Shown here: positions 1-9,386 of the stretch, piece by piece | How positions within the stretch are numbered: position 1 is the stretch's first letter | How the letters are laid out: every line of letters starts with the position of its first letter | Assembly (NCBI RefSeq): GCF_900105615.1 | Contig: NZ_LT630003.1 | Location: forward strand, 1,364,001 to 1,428,000 | Direction of reading: 5' to 3' | Source of the DNA: Lacrimispora sphenoides JCM 1415 | GTDB taxonomy: Bacteria > Bacillota > Clostridia > Lachnospirales > Lachnospiraceae | Length of the DNA stretch: 64,000 nt | Notes under the pieces: model-generated | What the model was told of the DNA's origin: nothing | The model's input: the letters and a program-made list of their open reading frames with translations, nothing else | The model's database searches: none | Program-made: the position numbers and the translations under genes

Positions 1-1
1 G

Positions 2-931
2 GAAATGTGTGAAGCGTTTGGCATCCCGGAAGGGCTCCTGCCTGAGATCTATTCCTGCCATGAAGTGATCGGAACAGTGACGGACCATGCAGCGGCACAA
101 TCCGGTCTCGCTGCCGGGACTCCTGTCGTGGCCGGGGGTCTTGATGCAGCCTGCGGAACCCTGGGCGCCGGTGTGATCCACTCAGGAGAAACTCAGGAAC
201 AGGGCGGGCAGGCAGGCGGAATGAGCATTTGTATGGATCAATATAAGGCAGATATGCGGCTGATTCTTGGTTACCATGTGATTCCCGGCATGTGGCTGCT
301 TCAGGGAGGTACAACAGGCGGTGGCGGAGTGATGCGCTGGCTGGAGCGGGAATTGGCTGATTATGAAAGAGAAGAAGGCAGGCGCTGCGGCAGAAGCTCA
401 TTGGAATTGCTTAATGATCTGGCGCAGGAAACTGCTCCGGGAAGCGATGGATTGATTTTTCTGCCCTATATGGCAGGTGAGCGTTCCCCTATCTGGAACC
501 CAAAGGCAAAGGGTGTTTATTATGGCCTGGATTTCAGCAAGACAAAAGGTCATTTAATCCGTGCAGCCATGGAAGGCGTTGCCATGTCCTTAAAGCATAA
601 TCTGGAGGTTGCCGAGCATGCAGGTGCTAAAGTGAGCGTACTAAGGGCAATGGGAGGTTCTGCAAATTCCCTTTTATGGACGCAAATCAAGTCGGATGTG
701 ACGGGAAAGCCCATTGCAGTTCCATCATCCGATACCGCCACTACCCTTGGTGCTGCCATCCTGGCTGGAGTAGGCGTAGGAATCTATGGGAGTTTTGAAG
801 ATGCGGTAAAGATAACCGTTAAAAATAAGCGCTACCATGTGCCAAATCAGGACAATCGGGAGGTATATGACCGGAATTACCGGAATTATCTGGAGATATA
901 CGACTCATTACAAACAATTATGGAAAAGTAG
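2..931 (+). CDS. FGGY-family carbohydrate kinase, C-terminal part (cut by window edge)
   Basis: This is the C-terminal portion of a xylulokinase/fuculokinase-like sugar kinase. The reading frame is open to the left edge, so the true start lies outside the window. Visible family features are the glycine-rich stretch GGLDAACGTLGAG near residue 45 and the late nucleotide-binding segment GGSANSLLWTQI near residue 217, followed by a glycine/alanine-rich C-terminal helix. The family phosphorylates ketoses or polyols with ATP in the cytoplasm. A dehydrogenase gene starts 10 bp after the stop, so this is the upstream member of a catabolic operon. The substrate cannot be fixed from this fragment; a ketose or polyol is inferred from the neighbours. 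Confidence 0.9.
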   Translation, partial: EMCEAFGIPEGLLPEIYSCHEVIGTVTDHAAAQSGLAAGTPVVAGGLDAACGTLGAGVIHSGETQEQGGQAGGMSICMDQYKADMRLILGYHVIPGMWLLQGGTTGGGGVMRWLERELADYEREEGRRCGRSSLELLNDLAQETAPGSDGLIFLPYMAGERSPIWNPKAKGVYYGLDFSKTKGHLIRAAMEGVAMSLKHNLEVAEHAGAKVSVLRAMGGSANSLLWTQIKSDVTGKPIAVPSSDTATTLGAAILAGVGVGIYGSFEDAVKITVKNKRYHVPNQDNREVYDRNYRNYLEIYDSLQTIMEK

Positions 932-941
932 GAGGCTGAAA

Positions 942-1991
942 ATGAAAGCGGCAGTCGTTTGTGCAAATGAAAATGTAACATATCAGGATTATGAGGAACC
1001 GGTGGCAGGACCGGGACTGGTAAAGGTGAGAGTGAAAGCGTCCGGTATATGTGGTTCTGACATACCCAGAGTCCTGCATCATGGAGTTCACTATTATCCC
1101 ATCGTGCTGGGACATGAATTTTCCGGTGATGTAGTGGAAGTAGGAGAGGGCGTTAAGAAAATCAAAGTCGGTGACAGAGTATCCGGTGCACCGTTGCTTC
1201 CCTGTATGAAATGTGATGATTGTCAGAATGGAAACTTTTCCCTCTGCAAGCATTATAGTTTTATCGGTTCCAGACAGCAGGGGAGCAATGCGGATTATGT
1301 AGTATTACCGGAGCAGAACGCGGTTGTGTTTGATAAGAGCATTTCCTATGAGCAGGGCGCCATGTTTGAACCATCCACGGTTGCCCTTCATGGGATTTTC
1401 CAGAATGAGTACAGGGGAGGTGAGTATGTTGCTGTTTTAGGCGGCGGAACCATAGGCATGTTTACGATGCAGTGGGCTAAAATATTTGGTTCCAGAAAAG
1501 TTGTGGTATTTGATATCAGTCATGAGCGTCTGGAGCTTGCAAAACGGCTGGGAGCCGATGAAACCGTCAACACCACTGAAGATGGCCATATGGAAAAGGC
1601 CATGGCTATTACTGAGGGGAAAGGCTTTTCCTACGTATTTGAGACGGCCGGACAGATACCCACCATGCACATGGCCTTTGAACTGGCGGCGAATAAAGCT
1701 CATGTATGCTTTGTGGGCACTCCCCATGAGGAGCTTGCGTTTACTCCGGCCATGTGGGAAAATATGAACCGGAAGGAATTTCATCTGACCGGTTCCTGGA
1801 TGTCTTACAGTTCCCCGTTCCCTGGAAAAGAGTGGAGCCTGACTGCACACTACTTTGCGACTGGACAGCTTAAGTTCGATCCGGGTTTTATCTATAAAAA
1901 GGTTCCCATGAGCCAGGCACAGGAGGCCTTTCAGATGTTCAAGATACCAGGCCAGGTCAAGGGAAAAGTTCTGCTGGTAAATGAAGAATAG
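942..1991 (+). CDS. Zinc-dependent medium-chain alcohol/polyol dehydrogenase (GatD-like)
   Basis: A 349-residue zinc medium-chain dehydrogenase resembling galactitol-1-phosphate 5-dehydrogenase and sorbitol dehydrogenases. The catalytic zinc ligands are visible as Cys37 (GICGSD) and His58-Glu59 (GHEFSG). A four-cysteine structural zinc loop lies near residues 88-103, and a Rossmann motif (LGGGTIG) near residue 165. I chose the ATG at 942 because GGAGG sits directly before it; a longer in-frame reading from 837 would overlap the kinase. It lies between a sugar kinase and a PfkB kinase, so oxidation of a (phospho)polyol to a ketose (phosphate) is the likely role. Exact substrate unknown. Confidence 0.9.
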   Translation: MKAAVVCANENVTYQDYEEPVAGPGLVKVRVKASGICGSDIPRVLHHGVHYYPIVLGHEFSGDVVEVGEGVKKIKVGDRVSGAPLLPCMKCDDCQNGNFSLCKHYSFIGSRQQGSNADYVVLPEQNAVVFDKSISYEQGAMFEPSTVALHGIFQNEYRGGEYVAVLGGGTIGMFTMQWAKIFGSRKVVVFDISHERLELAKRLGADETVNTTEDGHMEKAMAITEGKGFSYVFETAGQIPTMHMAFELAANKAHVCFVGTPHEELAFTPAMWENMNRKEFHLTGSWMSYSSPFPGKEWSLTAHYFATGQLKFDPGFIYKKVPMSQAQEAFQMFKIPGQVKGKVLLVNEE

Positions 1992-2000
1992 GAGGCAGCC

Positions 2001-2960
2001 ATGATACTGACGGTGACACTGAATGCAGCTATTGATAAACGCTATGTAGTGGATGGGTTTTGCATAGGAGAGGTAAACCGGGTAAAGGAATGTACTTATA
2101 CTCCGGGCGGAAAAGGACTGAATGTTTCCAAGCCGGCTGCCATTTCCGGTGCCCAAGTGGTTGCTACCGGTTTTATCGGCGGCCATGCGGGAAGCTATAT
2201 TGAGGATTCGTTAAAGCCATTTGGGATTAAAAGTGCATTCTGTCATTTAAAGGAGGAAAGCCGTTCCTGCATTAATATCTGGGATGAGAAAAATAAAATC
2301 CAGACTGAATTTCTGGAGCCGGGTTTTACAGTTACAATGGAAGATTTCTGGCGTTTTACCGGGCAGTTTGAAGAATTGGCCAAACAGGCAGAGGTGGTGG
2401 CTATGTCTGGAAGCGTTCCGAAAGGTCTTGATGGAACTGCATACCAGCGCCTGATAAAGATTGGAAAAGACCTTGGAAAAAAGGTGATACTGGATACCAG
2501 CGGATCGCTTCTTGAGATGGGGATAGAGGCCCGGCCAACCATGATTAAGCCCAATTTGGATGAAATCCGGATGCTGACCGGAAAGTCCTGTGACAGTCTG
2601 GATGAGATGATCCGGGCGGCCGGTGAGATCCATAGGCGTGGCGTGGAAATTGTGGCAGTTTCTCTTGGAAAAGACGGATCCTTCGTTGTTTGTGATACGG
2701 GAGTTTACCGGGCCACAGTGCCAAAGATTCATGCGGTTAATACGGTGGGGTGCGGGGATTCCATGATTGCCGGTTTTGCCCTGGGGCTGAGCCAGGGTCT
2801 GCCTGTGGAAGAAATCTTAAGAAAAGCCAGCGCTATTTCAGCAGCCGCAGCATTAAGGGAAGAAACCGGATATTACAGACTTGAGGATATGGAACGGCTT
2901 CTGCCGGAGATTGAAGTATGCAGGATCGGAGGATGCAATGAACTATCTATTGGAGAATGA
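2001..2960 (+). CDS. PfkB-family 1-phosphofructokinase / tagatose-6-phosphate kinase-like (LacC-like)
   Basis: A 319-residue PfkB/ribokinase-fold kinase of the 1-phosphofructokinase/LacC group. The N-terminus (ILTVTLNAAID) and the TPGGKGLNVSK loop are typical of hexose-phosphate kinases in this family. The C-terminal VGCGDSMIAG motif carries the catalytic Asp and anion hole. It starts 9 bp after the dehydrogenase with GGAGG in the gap, and its end overlaps the next gene by 23 bp, which suggests translational coupling. With the GatD-like neighbour, a tagatose-6-phosphate or fructose-phosphate route to a bisphosphate is plausible. No aldolase is visible; it may lie left of the window. Confidence 0.88.
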   Translation: MILTVTLNAAIDKRYVVDGFCIGEVNRVKECTYTPGGKGLNVSKPAAISGAQVVATGFIGGHAGSYIEDSLKPFGIKSAFCHLKEESRSCINIWDEKNKIQTEFLEPGFTVTMEDFWRFTGQFEELAKQAEVVAMSGSVPKGLDGTAYQRLIKIGKDLGKKVILDTSGSLLEMGIEARPTMIKPNLDEIRMLTGKSCDSLDEMIRAAGEIHRRGVEIVAVSLGKDGSFVVCDTGVYRATVPKIHAVNTVGCGDSMIAGFALGLSQGLPVEEILRKASAISAAAALREETGYYRLEDMERLLPEIEVCRIGGCNELSIGE

Positions 2961-3819
2961 CGATTTATGCGTGGAATTTACGACTAAGGGCGGAGGATTG
3001 ACCTCAATCAGGGACAAGAGTGGACGGGAATATTTATGGCAGGGAGACCCCAGGTATTGGAGCGGCCAGGCGCCTGTGCTGTTTCCCATCTGCGGAAGTC
3101 TGAGAGAAGAACAGGCAGTGACGGAAGATGGAAAGCCGGTTCACATGCCAAGACATGGCATTGTACGGAAGGAAGAATTTAAACTGGAATTCATGTACAA
3201 AGACAAAATTTGTTTCTCCATTGTGGAAAATGAATCTATGCTTTCTCATTTTCCCTATCAGTTTCGTCTGTCCATCACTTATACGCTGAAGGAAAAGCAG
3301 ATACAGGTAACCTATGGGATTTTGAACAGGGATACTGCGAATATGCCGTTTTTTATAGGAGGTCATCCTGCATTTAATTGTCCCCTGGACAGCGGGGAGG
3401 ATTATTCCGACTATAAGATTGTTTTTGAACAGGAGGAAAATTGTACGGTTCCTGCTCCTGTGACAGAGACAGGACTGATCGATATGGGAAAACGAACTCT
3501 CATGCTGGAAGGCAGTGATACATTACGCTTAAATCATGATCTGTTTAAAAAGGATGCAATGATCTTTGATCAGTTAAAATCCCGGAAAATCCAGTACATC
3601 CACAGGCAGGAGCAAAAAGGAGTCCAATTGGAGTTTCCACAGTTTCCATATCTGATTCTGTGGTCCTCAAACAACAACGGACCTTTTATTGCTATGGAGC
3701 CATGGTCTGGTCTTTCCACCTGCAGCGATGAGGACGATGTGTTGGAGCATAAGAGAAATGTATTGATTGCAGAGCCAGGGCTTTTAGAAGAGTTAAGTTA
3801 TACCATAACAATTTTATAA
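2938..3819 (+). CDS. Aldose 1-epimerase family protein (LacX-like)
   Basis: A 293-residue galactose-mutarotase-fold protein of the LacX/YeaD-like branch. Typical segments are the early GGGLTSIRDKSGREYLWQGD region, PRHGIVR near residue 75, GGHPAFNCPL near residue 140 and a C-terminal PWSGLSTC segment. The family interconverts sugar anomers or binds sugar phosphates. I chose ATG 2938, preceded by GGAGG; an upstream TTG would extend it deep into the kinase gene. LacX genes are commonly linked to tagatose-6-phosphate genes, which fits the preceding LacC-like kinase. Substrate unproven. Confidence 0.87.
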   Translation: MNYLLENDDLCVEFTTKGGGLTSIRDKSGREYLWQGDPRYWSGQAPVLFPICGSLREEQAVTEDGKPVHMPRHGIVRKEEFKLEFMYKDKICFSIVENESMLSHFPYQFRLSITYTLKEKQIQVTYGILNRDTANMPFFIGGHPAFNCPLDSGEDYSDYKIVFEQEENCTVPAPVTETGLIDMGKRTLMLEGSDTLRLNHDLFKKDAMIFDQLKSRKIQYIHRQEQKGVQLEFPQFPYLILWSSNNNGPFIAMEPWSGLSTCSDEDDVLEHKRNVLIAEPGLLEELSYTITIL

Positions 3820-3852
3820 TGAATAAGAAAAAATGAAGAGGAGAAGAAACAG

Positions 3853-4860
3853 ATGGGAGAATTTATCAATCAGGCAAATGTGCCCAAAGTAACACTATAT
3901 ACAGGAGAGCAGATTCCCTGTGTTGGAATGGGAACCTTTGGTTCTGACCGTTTTACCCCGGAACAGGTGTCCTCTGCGGTGGCAGGAGCAATCCGCTGCG
4001 GATACCGGATGTTTGACTGTGCCGCCTGCTACGGCAATGAGGACCAGATTGGAAAGGTATTCCAGGAGGCGTTTGAGGAAGGCGTGGTGGACAGAAAAGA
4101 ACTGTTTATCATGACAAAAGTGTGGAATGATATGCATGAACGGGTAGAGGAGTCCTGTAAAAAGAGTATTTTGGACTTGCAGTGCGGCTATATGGACCTG
4201 TTTTTTATCCATTGGCCATTTCCAAACTATCATGCCCCTCATTGTGATGCTGATTCCCGCAATCCTGATTCCAGACCCTTCAGCACAGAGGAATTCATCC
4301 GTACATACAGACAGTGTGAGGCGCTTGTAGAAAAAGGACTTATCCGTAACATTGGAATTTCCAATATGACCATACCAAAACTGGAAGCAGTTTTACCGCT
4401 GATGAAAATCATGCCCGTTGCCTGTGAAATGGAACTCCATCCCTGCTTCCAGCAGCAGGAGCTTTTTGATTATCTTGTAGCACATAAAATCCAGCCTGTA
4501 GGCTTCATGCCCCTTGGTTCTCCCCAACGCCCGGAGCGGGATATGTGCCAGGAAGATATTGCAGACTTACAGCAGCCTGAAATGAAGAAAATCGCAGAGG
4601 CTCACGGATGCCATCCGGCCCTCATTGCACTGAAATGGGCCAGACAGAGAGGTCAGATTCCCATTCCATTTTCCATCTACGAAGCAGAGTATGTCAGCAA
4701 CTTAAGAGCCATGACAGAAGATCCGCTTACAGAGGATGAGATGAAAACAATTGCAACCCTTGAGCGCAATAACCGGTTGGTAAAAGGACAGGTGTTCCTC
4801 TGGGAAGGAGCATCAGACTGGCATGCCCTGTGGGATGAGGATGGCTATATTGTAAAATAG
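3853..4860 (+). CDS. Aldo/keto reductase
   Basis: A 335-residue NAD(P)H-dependent aldo/keto reductase with a (beta/alpha)8 barrel. The tetrad is visible as Asp and Tyr in FDCAACYGNE, Lys in IMTKVWN and His in FFIHWPFP. The sequence RNIGISNMTIPKLEAVL is the usual AKR helix before the nicotinamide-binding Glu (EMELHP). It is preceded by GAGGAG and followed by a strong terminator, so it ends the upstream catabolic operon. A role in reducing a sugar aldehyde or ketose is inferred from context only. Confidence 0.9.
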   Translation: MGEFINQANVPKVTLYTGEQIPCVGMGTFGSDRFTPEQVSSAVAGAIRCGYRMFDCAACYGNEDQIGKVFQEAFEEGVVDRKELFIMTKVWNDMHERVEESCKKSILDLQCGYMDLFFIHWPFPNYHAPHCDADSRNPDSRPFSTEEFIRTYRQCEALVEKGLIRNIGISNMTIPKLEAVLPLMKIMPVACEMELHPCFQQQELFDYLVAHKIQPVGFMPLGSPQRPERDMCQEDIADLQQPEMKKIAEAHGCHPALIALKWARQRGQIPIPFSIYEAEYVSNLRAMTEDPLTEDEMKTIATLERNNRLVKGQVFLWEGASDWHALWDEDGYIVK

Positions 4861-4865
4861 GGAAA

Positions 4866-4906
4866 AGAAAGAGGAGCAGCCGGAAAGGAAGCTTCTCTTT
4901 CTTTTT
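4866..4906 (+). terminator. Rho-independent terminator after the aldo/keto reductase
   Basis: Twelve-base arms at 4866-4877 and 4891-4902 pair with one G-U, and five T follow. It closes the first sugar catabolic operon before the LacI-type regulator. Confidence 0.85.
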
Positions 4907-4960
4907 GTGAGCCATGGGGTGCATGTAAATTTGATACTGTTCTTTTGGCCGCAGTTAATG

Positions 4961-4994
4961 TATAATGAAAAGGAATAAGAGCGAAACGTTTCGC
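4961..4994 (+). promoter_or_regulatory. Promoter -10 and LacI-type operator upstream of the repressor gene
   Basis: TATAAT at 4961-4966 is followed by a perfect 14-bp palindrome GCGAAACGTTTCGC at 4981-4994, about where transcription would start. A LacI-family repressor begins at 5012. A near-identical palindrome precedes the ABC importer at 10496-10513, so autoregulation plus control of the transporter is likely. No convincing -35 hexamer at standard spacing was seen. Confidence 0.75.
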
Positions 4995-5011
4995 GGTCAG
5001 GAAAGGAAACT

Positions 5012-6007
5012 ATGGGCGCAACAATAAGAGACATTCAGAAGCTGACGGGGCTGTCATTGGCTACAATTTCCAAATATTTAAATGGCGGCAATGTTCTGCC
5101 GGAAAACAGGGCGGCAATCGGCAGGGCCATAGAGGAACTCCATTATGAAGTCAATGAAGTTGCCCGGGGCTTAAAAACAAGGCAGACCAGAATCGTAGGG
5201 GTTTTGCTCCATGATTTGAAAAATATTTTTGCAGGAACCATTATATCCCGGATGGAAGACATCCTCCGTCAGCACGGATACGGGATGTTTCTTTGTGACT
5301 GCCGCGGAAATCCGGAATTAGAGGCAGAAGAGATACAGTTTCTTCTGAGCAAACAGGTGGATGGAATTATCACTTTTCCTACGTCTGAAAATTCCGGTTA
5401 TTTAAAGCTTGCCAGGGAACGGGGGATTCCTATTGTACTGATTGACCGGATTTTCGATGATCAGGAATTTGACAGCGTGATTGTTGACAATGAAACGGCA
5501 TCAAAGCTGGCGGTGGAGAAGCTTCTGGCATATGGACACCGCCGGATCGGTATGATCTGCGGGGATGAGCATTATTACACGGCCAGAAAGAGGCTTTATG
5601 GTTTTTGCCGGGCCATGGAGGTAACTGGGGGAGAAGCCTGCATTTTGAAGGGAGAATTAACTGTAGGACATGGATATGAAGCCATGAAAAAAATGTTAGG
5701 CATGAAAGAACGGCCTACAGCAGTGTTTTTAAGCAATTATGAGATTACACTTGGAGCTGTGATTGCCTTGAATGAACAGAATGTTTCTTTTCCAAAGGAA
5801 ATCTCCGTAATCGGGTTTGACAATATGATGCTGGCTCAAGTGGTAAAGCCTAAGCTTTGGATGATCACACAGCCCATGGAACAGATTGCTGTAAGGGCAG
5901 CCGAGATTATGATGGAACGGTTAAAGAACGGCAGCAGACGGGAACCGCAGGTGGAAATACTCCAGACCATGTTGTCAAAGGGAGACTCCATCGGAAGGAT
6001 TGTTTGA
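5012..6007 (+). CDS. LacI-family transcriptional regulator
   Basis: A 331-residue repressor with the LacI helix-turn-helix at the N-terminus (TIRDIQKLTGLSLATISKYLNG). A hinge region (NEVARGLKTRQTR) leads into a periplasmic-binding-protein-like ligand domain (VGVLLHDLKNIFAG onward, with VIGFDNMMLAQVVKPKL near residue 270). Its ligand is probably a sugar or sugar phosphate of the locus. A palindromic operator lies 18-31 bp before the start, and a matching one precedes the ABC importer. The two-component genes follow 12 bp downstream. Confidence 0.93.
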   Translation: MGATIRDIQKLTGLSLATISKYLNGGNVLPENRAAIGRAIEELHYEVNEVARGLKTRQTRIVGVLLHDLKNIFAGTIISRMEDILRQHGYGMFLCDCRGNPELEAEEIQFLLSKQVDGIITFPTSENSGYLKLARERGIPIVLIDRIFDDQEFDSVIVDNETASKLAVEKLLAYGHRRIGMICGDEHYYTARKRLYGFCRAMEVTGGEACILKGELTVGHGYEAMKKMLGMKERPTAVFLSNYEITLGAVIALNEQNVSFPKEISVIGFDNMMLAQVVKPKLWMITQPMEQIAVRAAEIMMERLKNGSRREPQVEILQTMLSKGDSIGRIV

Positions 6008-6019
6008 CGGGGGAAAAAC

Positions 6020-7609
6020 ATGTATAAAGTATTGCTGGTGGATGACGAAATATTAATCCGGGAACGGATTTCCAGAAAAATCCCGTGGGAGGAACTAGGG
6101 TACGAATTAGCGGGTATCTGCGAGAACGGCAGGGAGGCCATAGCATTTATTGAACAGGAGCCGGTCAGCCTGATTCTCACTGATATCTGCATGCCCCATG
6201 TGGATGGACTGGAACTTGCAAAGTATGTATATGAACATGCCAAAAATACCAAGGTAGCAATTATTACGGGATATGAAGAATTTGAATATGCAAAAAAAGC
6301 GCTGGAATATCATGTGTTTTCCTATATATTAAAGCCTGTCACATCCGCAGAGCTTATGGAAAACTTGATGGAGATCCATAAGATTCTGGAGGATGAGAGG
6401 AATAATCAGCAGGTGCGTATCCGGTACGAAGACAGCTATCCATTGCTGGAAAACCAGTTCCTGCTTCAGCTGGCCCAGGGAAAGATACCGGAGGAGGCCA
6501 TAGGGGAAAAGCTGAGGGAATTTAAAATCAATTTCCGTGGAGACAGCTACTGTGCTGCAATTTTCTTTCCAAGAGAGCCGGTCAGCCGGATGGAGCTGGA
6601 GCACATGACGGAATTTACCAGGGCAAAATACCCGGAGGATGTTCTGGCCTTTCAAGGAAATGACGGAACCATGATTGCGTATATTAAGCGGAGCCGCAGC
6701 AACGATCAGGATAATAATATGGCCCGCTTATGCCGGATGATGGTACAGGACATCAACAGCAAATTAGGGATCGAAGTGTTTTGTCTGATAGGGATTGCTG
6801 TCATGAATTTAAACGGCTTGAATCTTTCTTATGAAAAAGCCCTGGGGATGAAAGAATACCTTTATCTGGAAAAGGAATCCCATGTTTATGAATGGGATCA
6901 ATACCAGAAATGCCGGTTCCAGCCAGATGCCGGATTTGAAAAAAATGACAGGGAAAAGAGATTGATTCTAGCCGTCCAGAGCAATTTAAAGGAAGAGATA
7001 CGCCGGGAAGTATCCTCGATCCGGGACGAATGCAGCGGGAAATGGCTTTCACGGACCAAGGTTGTGATTTTCTGTCAAAGCCTTATTCTGGCGGTGATGA
7101 ATTCTTTGGAACGTCTGAACATGGAGGATGCGGAGCTTTTCCTAAAAGGGCAGGAGCTTTTTTCCGGCCTTTACGGTTGCAGTTATATCTCTGAAATGGA
7201 AGAAAAGCTGCTGGATTTTTTTGATTCCGCGGCAGATCTTATGAACAGGAACCGCAGCAGCTATGGAGAAGAACGGGCGGCAATGGCCCTTAATTATATC
7301 TCGGAGCATTATTCCGAATGCAGTCTTTCCCTTCAGGAGGTATGCGGTAAGCTGGCGATCAGTGTCAGCTATTTCAGCTCCGCATTTAAAAATTACACCG
7401 GAATGACCTTTGTGGAGGCCCTGACAAAGACCAGGATGGAAGCGGCAAAGGAACTGCTGAAAAACACAACCATGAAAACCTATGAGATTGCGGAATGCTG
7501 TGGGTACAGTGATTCCAATTATTTTAGTTCAATTTTTAAAAAGACTGTAGGGAATACACCCAGAGAATATGCAAAATCCGTAACCGGACAGAAGGGTAAA
7601 AATGATTAG
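6020..7609 (+). CDS. YesN-type response regulator with AraC DNA-binding domain
   Basis: A 529-residue response regulator. The N-terminal receiver domain has the acidic pocket (LLVDDE), the phosphoacceptor Asp55 (LTDICMPHVDG) and the conserved Lys (YILKPVT). A long central region separates it from a C-terminal AraC/XylS double helix-turn-helix (about residues 425-525, ending CCGYSDSNYFSSIFKKTVGNTPREY). It overlaps the next gene, its partner histidine kinase, by 8 bp. In Clostridia such YesN regulators activate neighbouring sugar ABC operons, here most likely the one at 10544-14256. Confidence 0.94.
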   Translation: MYKVLLVDDEILIRERISRKIPWEELGYELAGICENGREAIAFIEQEPVSLILTDICMPHVDGLELAKYVYEHAKNTKVAIITGYEEFEYAKKALEYHVFSYILKPVTSAELMENLMEIHKILEDERNNQQVRIRYEDSYPLLENQFLLQLAQGKIPEEAIGEKLREFKINFRGDSYCAAIFFPREPVSRMELEHMTEFTRAKYPEDVLAFQGNDGTMIAYIKRSRSNDQDNNMARLCRMMVQDINSKLGIEVFCLIGIAVMNLNGLNLSYEKALGMKEYLYLEKESHVYEWDQYQKCRFQPDAGFEKNDREKRLILAVQSNLKEEIRREVSSIRDECSGKWLSRTKVVIFCQSLILAVMNSLERLNMEDAELFLKGQELFSGLYGCSYISEMEEKLLDFFDSAADLMNRNRSSYGEERAAMALNYISEHYSECSLSLQEVCGKLAISVSYFSSAFKNYTGMTFVEALTKTRMEAAKELLKNTTMKTYEIAECCGYSDSNYFSSIFKKTVGNTPREYAKSVTGQKGKND

Positions 7610-9386
7610 GAAAATAAGGTTTAAAAGCATTCGCACCAGCATGATCATTTATTTCTCCTGTCTGGTTCTGCTGATTGTGACTGCATTCATGTTTTTTTCC
7701 ATAAAATATACCAAAGAGAACCTGATGGAAAACTCCGAAGAGAACAGCCGCCGGTTGATTGAACAGGTAAACTTAAGCATCGAAAATTATGTGGATCATA
7801 TGGAAAATATCTCTCATGTGGTTGTCAGCAACCGGGACATGCGGGAATATCTGTTTGGTGATGATGAAACCGGAGTGTGGCCTCATCTGAAGGAAGAATT
7901 CCAGACCATTCTTCAGGTGAGAAAGGATATTTACAATATTGCGATCCTTGGAAACAATGGCAGGTATTTTATCAACGGCGGAAACCGTGCGATGAATACC
8001 AGAGCACAGTTGGAAAAGAAGGAATGGTACCGGGAAGCAAAAGAGGCAGGAAGTGAAATTGTCATTTCCTCTTCCCATGTCCAGAATCTGGTGAAGGGAG
8101 ATTACAAATGGGTGGTGACTCTCAGCAGGGGAATCCAGAATCCCAAGACCCAACAGGTGGAAGGACTGTTCATTCTTGATTTAAATTATGATGTGATCAA
8201 TGACCTGTGTGAATCAATCCATCTGGGAAATAAAGGATATGTATATATTGTGGATCAGAAAGGGGAAATCGTATACCATCCCCAGCAGCAGCTGATCTTA
8301 AGCGGGGTAAAAAATGAGCTGCTGAAAGAAGTTCTGAATCAGAAAACAGGAATCTCCTATAAAGATGAGAACGGGGAGAATAAGATTTATACCACCTTTC
8401 ACTCAGGTAAAACCGGCTGGACCATTGTGGGGGTTGTGTATACCTCTGAGCTGGTAAAAAGAGAACAGGCCATGAGAGCCATGTACATTGGCATGGCACT
8501 GGCGCTGATCATCCTGGCAGGCGTAATTGCCATATTCCTGTCCGACAGCATAACAAAGCCCATCAAACAGCTTCAGGCAGGTATGAAGAAAGTACAGGAG
8601 GGAAGATTTCAGCCGGTATACATTGATGCAGGAGGAGATAATGAGATCGCCAGCTTAAACCGGTCCTTCAACCGGATGACGGAACATATTGATGAATTGA
8701 TGAAGAGGAATATGGCGGAACAGGTGGAAAAGCGGAAAAGCGAACTGAAGGCTCTGCAGTCACAGATCAATCCTCACTTTCTATATAATACTCTGGACTC
8801 TATCATCTGGATGATTGAAACCGATGATGCGCAGCAGGCCATAAAAATGACTTCCATATTGGCCCGGTTCTTCCGGCAGGCCATCGGGAATTCCGATGTG
8901 TTTGTCACAATCAGCCAGGAATTGGAATACACAAAAAATTATCTCTTAATTCAGCAGATGCGTTATAGGGATAAGGTAACCTTTGATATCCAGGTAAATC
9001 CGGATATACTGGAATGCCACATCATAAAACTGGTTATGCAGCCCCTTGTAGAGAATGCGCTGTATCATGGACTTAAGTATAAAGAAGGGCGCGGCCATAT
9101 TTGGATTACAGGGTATCGTCTGGAAAATAAAGTTATCCTTAAGGTGATGGATGATGGGATAGGGATGGAAACAGAGACTCTGCAGAACCTTTTCCGGAAC
9201 AAAAATAAAACCGGGGGGAAACACAATGGAGTAGGGCTGGGAAATATACAGAACCGCTTAAAGCTGTATTACGGTGAGGAATATGGAATTCAGGTGGACA
9301 GCGAAAGGGAAATAGGAACGGCAATTACCATTGAAATCCCCTTCCTGCTGCCGGAGCGCAAGGAGGATACAGATGAAAAAGCATAA
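7602..9386 (+). CDS. YesM-type sensor histidine kinase
   Basis: A 594-residue membrane sensor kinase. A transmembrane segment lies near residues 14-34, followed by a large extracellular sensor region and a second membrane segment near 290-312. A HAMP linker (ITKPIKQLQAGMKKVQEG) leads to a His_kinase domain with phosphoacceptor His392 (SQINPHFLYNTLDS) and an ATPase domain (PLVENALYHGLK; DDGIGM; GVGLGNIQNRL). Start and stop overlap the neighbours on both sides, indicating a tightly coupled three-gene sensing unit with the binding protein that follows. Confidence 0.94.
   Translation: MIRKIRFKSIRTSMIIYFSCLVLLIVTAFMFFSIKYTKENLMENSEENSRRLIEQVNLSIENYVDHMENISHVVVSNRDMREYLFGDDETGVWPHLKEEFQTILQVRKDIYNIAILGNNGRYFINGGNRAMNTRAQLEKKEWYREAKEAGSEIVISSSHVQNLVKGDYKWVVTLSRGIQNPKTQQVEGLFILDLNYDVINDLCESIHLGNKGYVYIVDQKGEIVYHPQQQLILSGVKNELLKEVLNQKTGISYKDENGENKIYTTFHSGKTGWTIVGVVYTSELVKREQAMRAMYIGMALALIILAGVIAIFLSDSITKPIKQLQAGMKKVQEGRFQPVYIDAGGDNEIASLNRSFNRMTEHIDELMKRNMAEQVEKRKSELKALQSQINPHFLYNTLDSIIWMIETDDAQQAIKMTSILARFFRQAIGNSDVFVTISQELEYTKNYLLIQQMRYRDKVTFDIQVNPDILECHIIKLVMQPLVENALYHGLKYKEGRGHIWITGYRLENKVILKVMDDGIGMETETLQNLFRNKNKTGGKHNGVGLGNIQNRLKLYYGEEYGIQVDSEREIGTAITIEIPFLLPERKEDTDEKA

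Noticed and set aside
837..941. N-terminal extension of the zinc dehydrogenase reading frame
   Set aside because: It overlaps the kinase gene and lacks homology; ATG 942 has GGAGG at proper distance.
1437..2186. Long minus-strand open frame (249 codons) opposite the dehydrogenase/PfkB genes
   Set aside because: No family resemblance, spans two genes on the other strand, no ribosome site; an antisense shadow.
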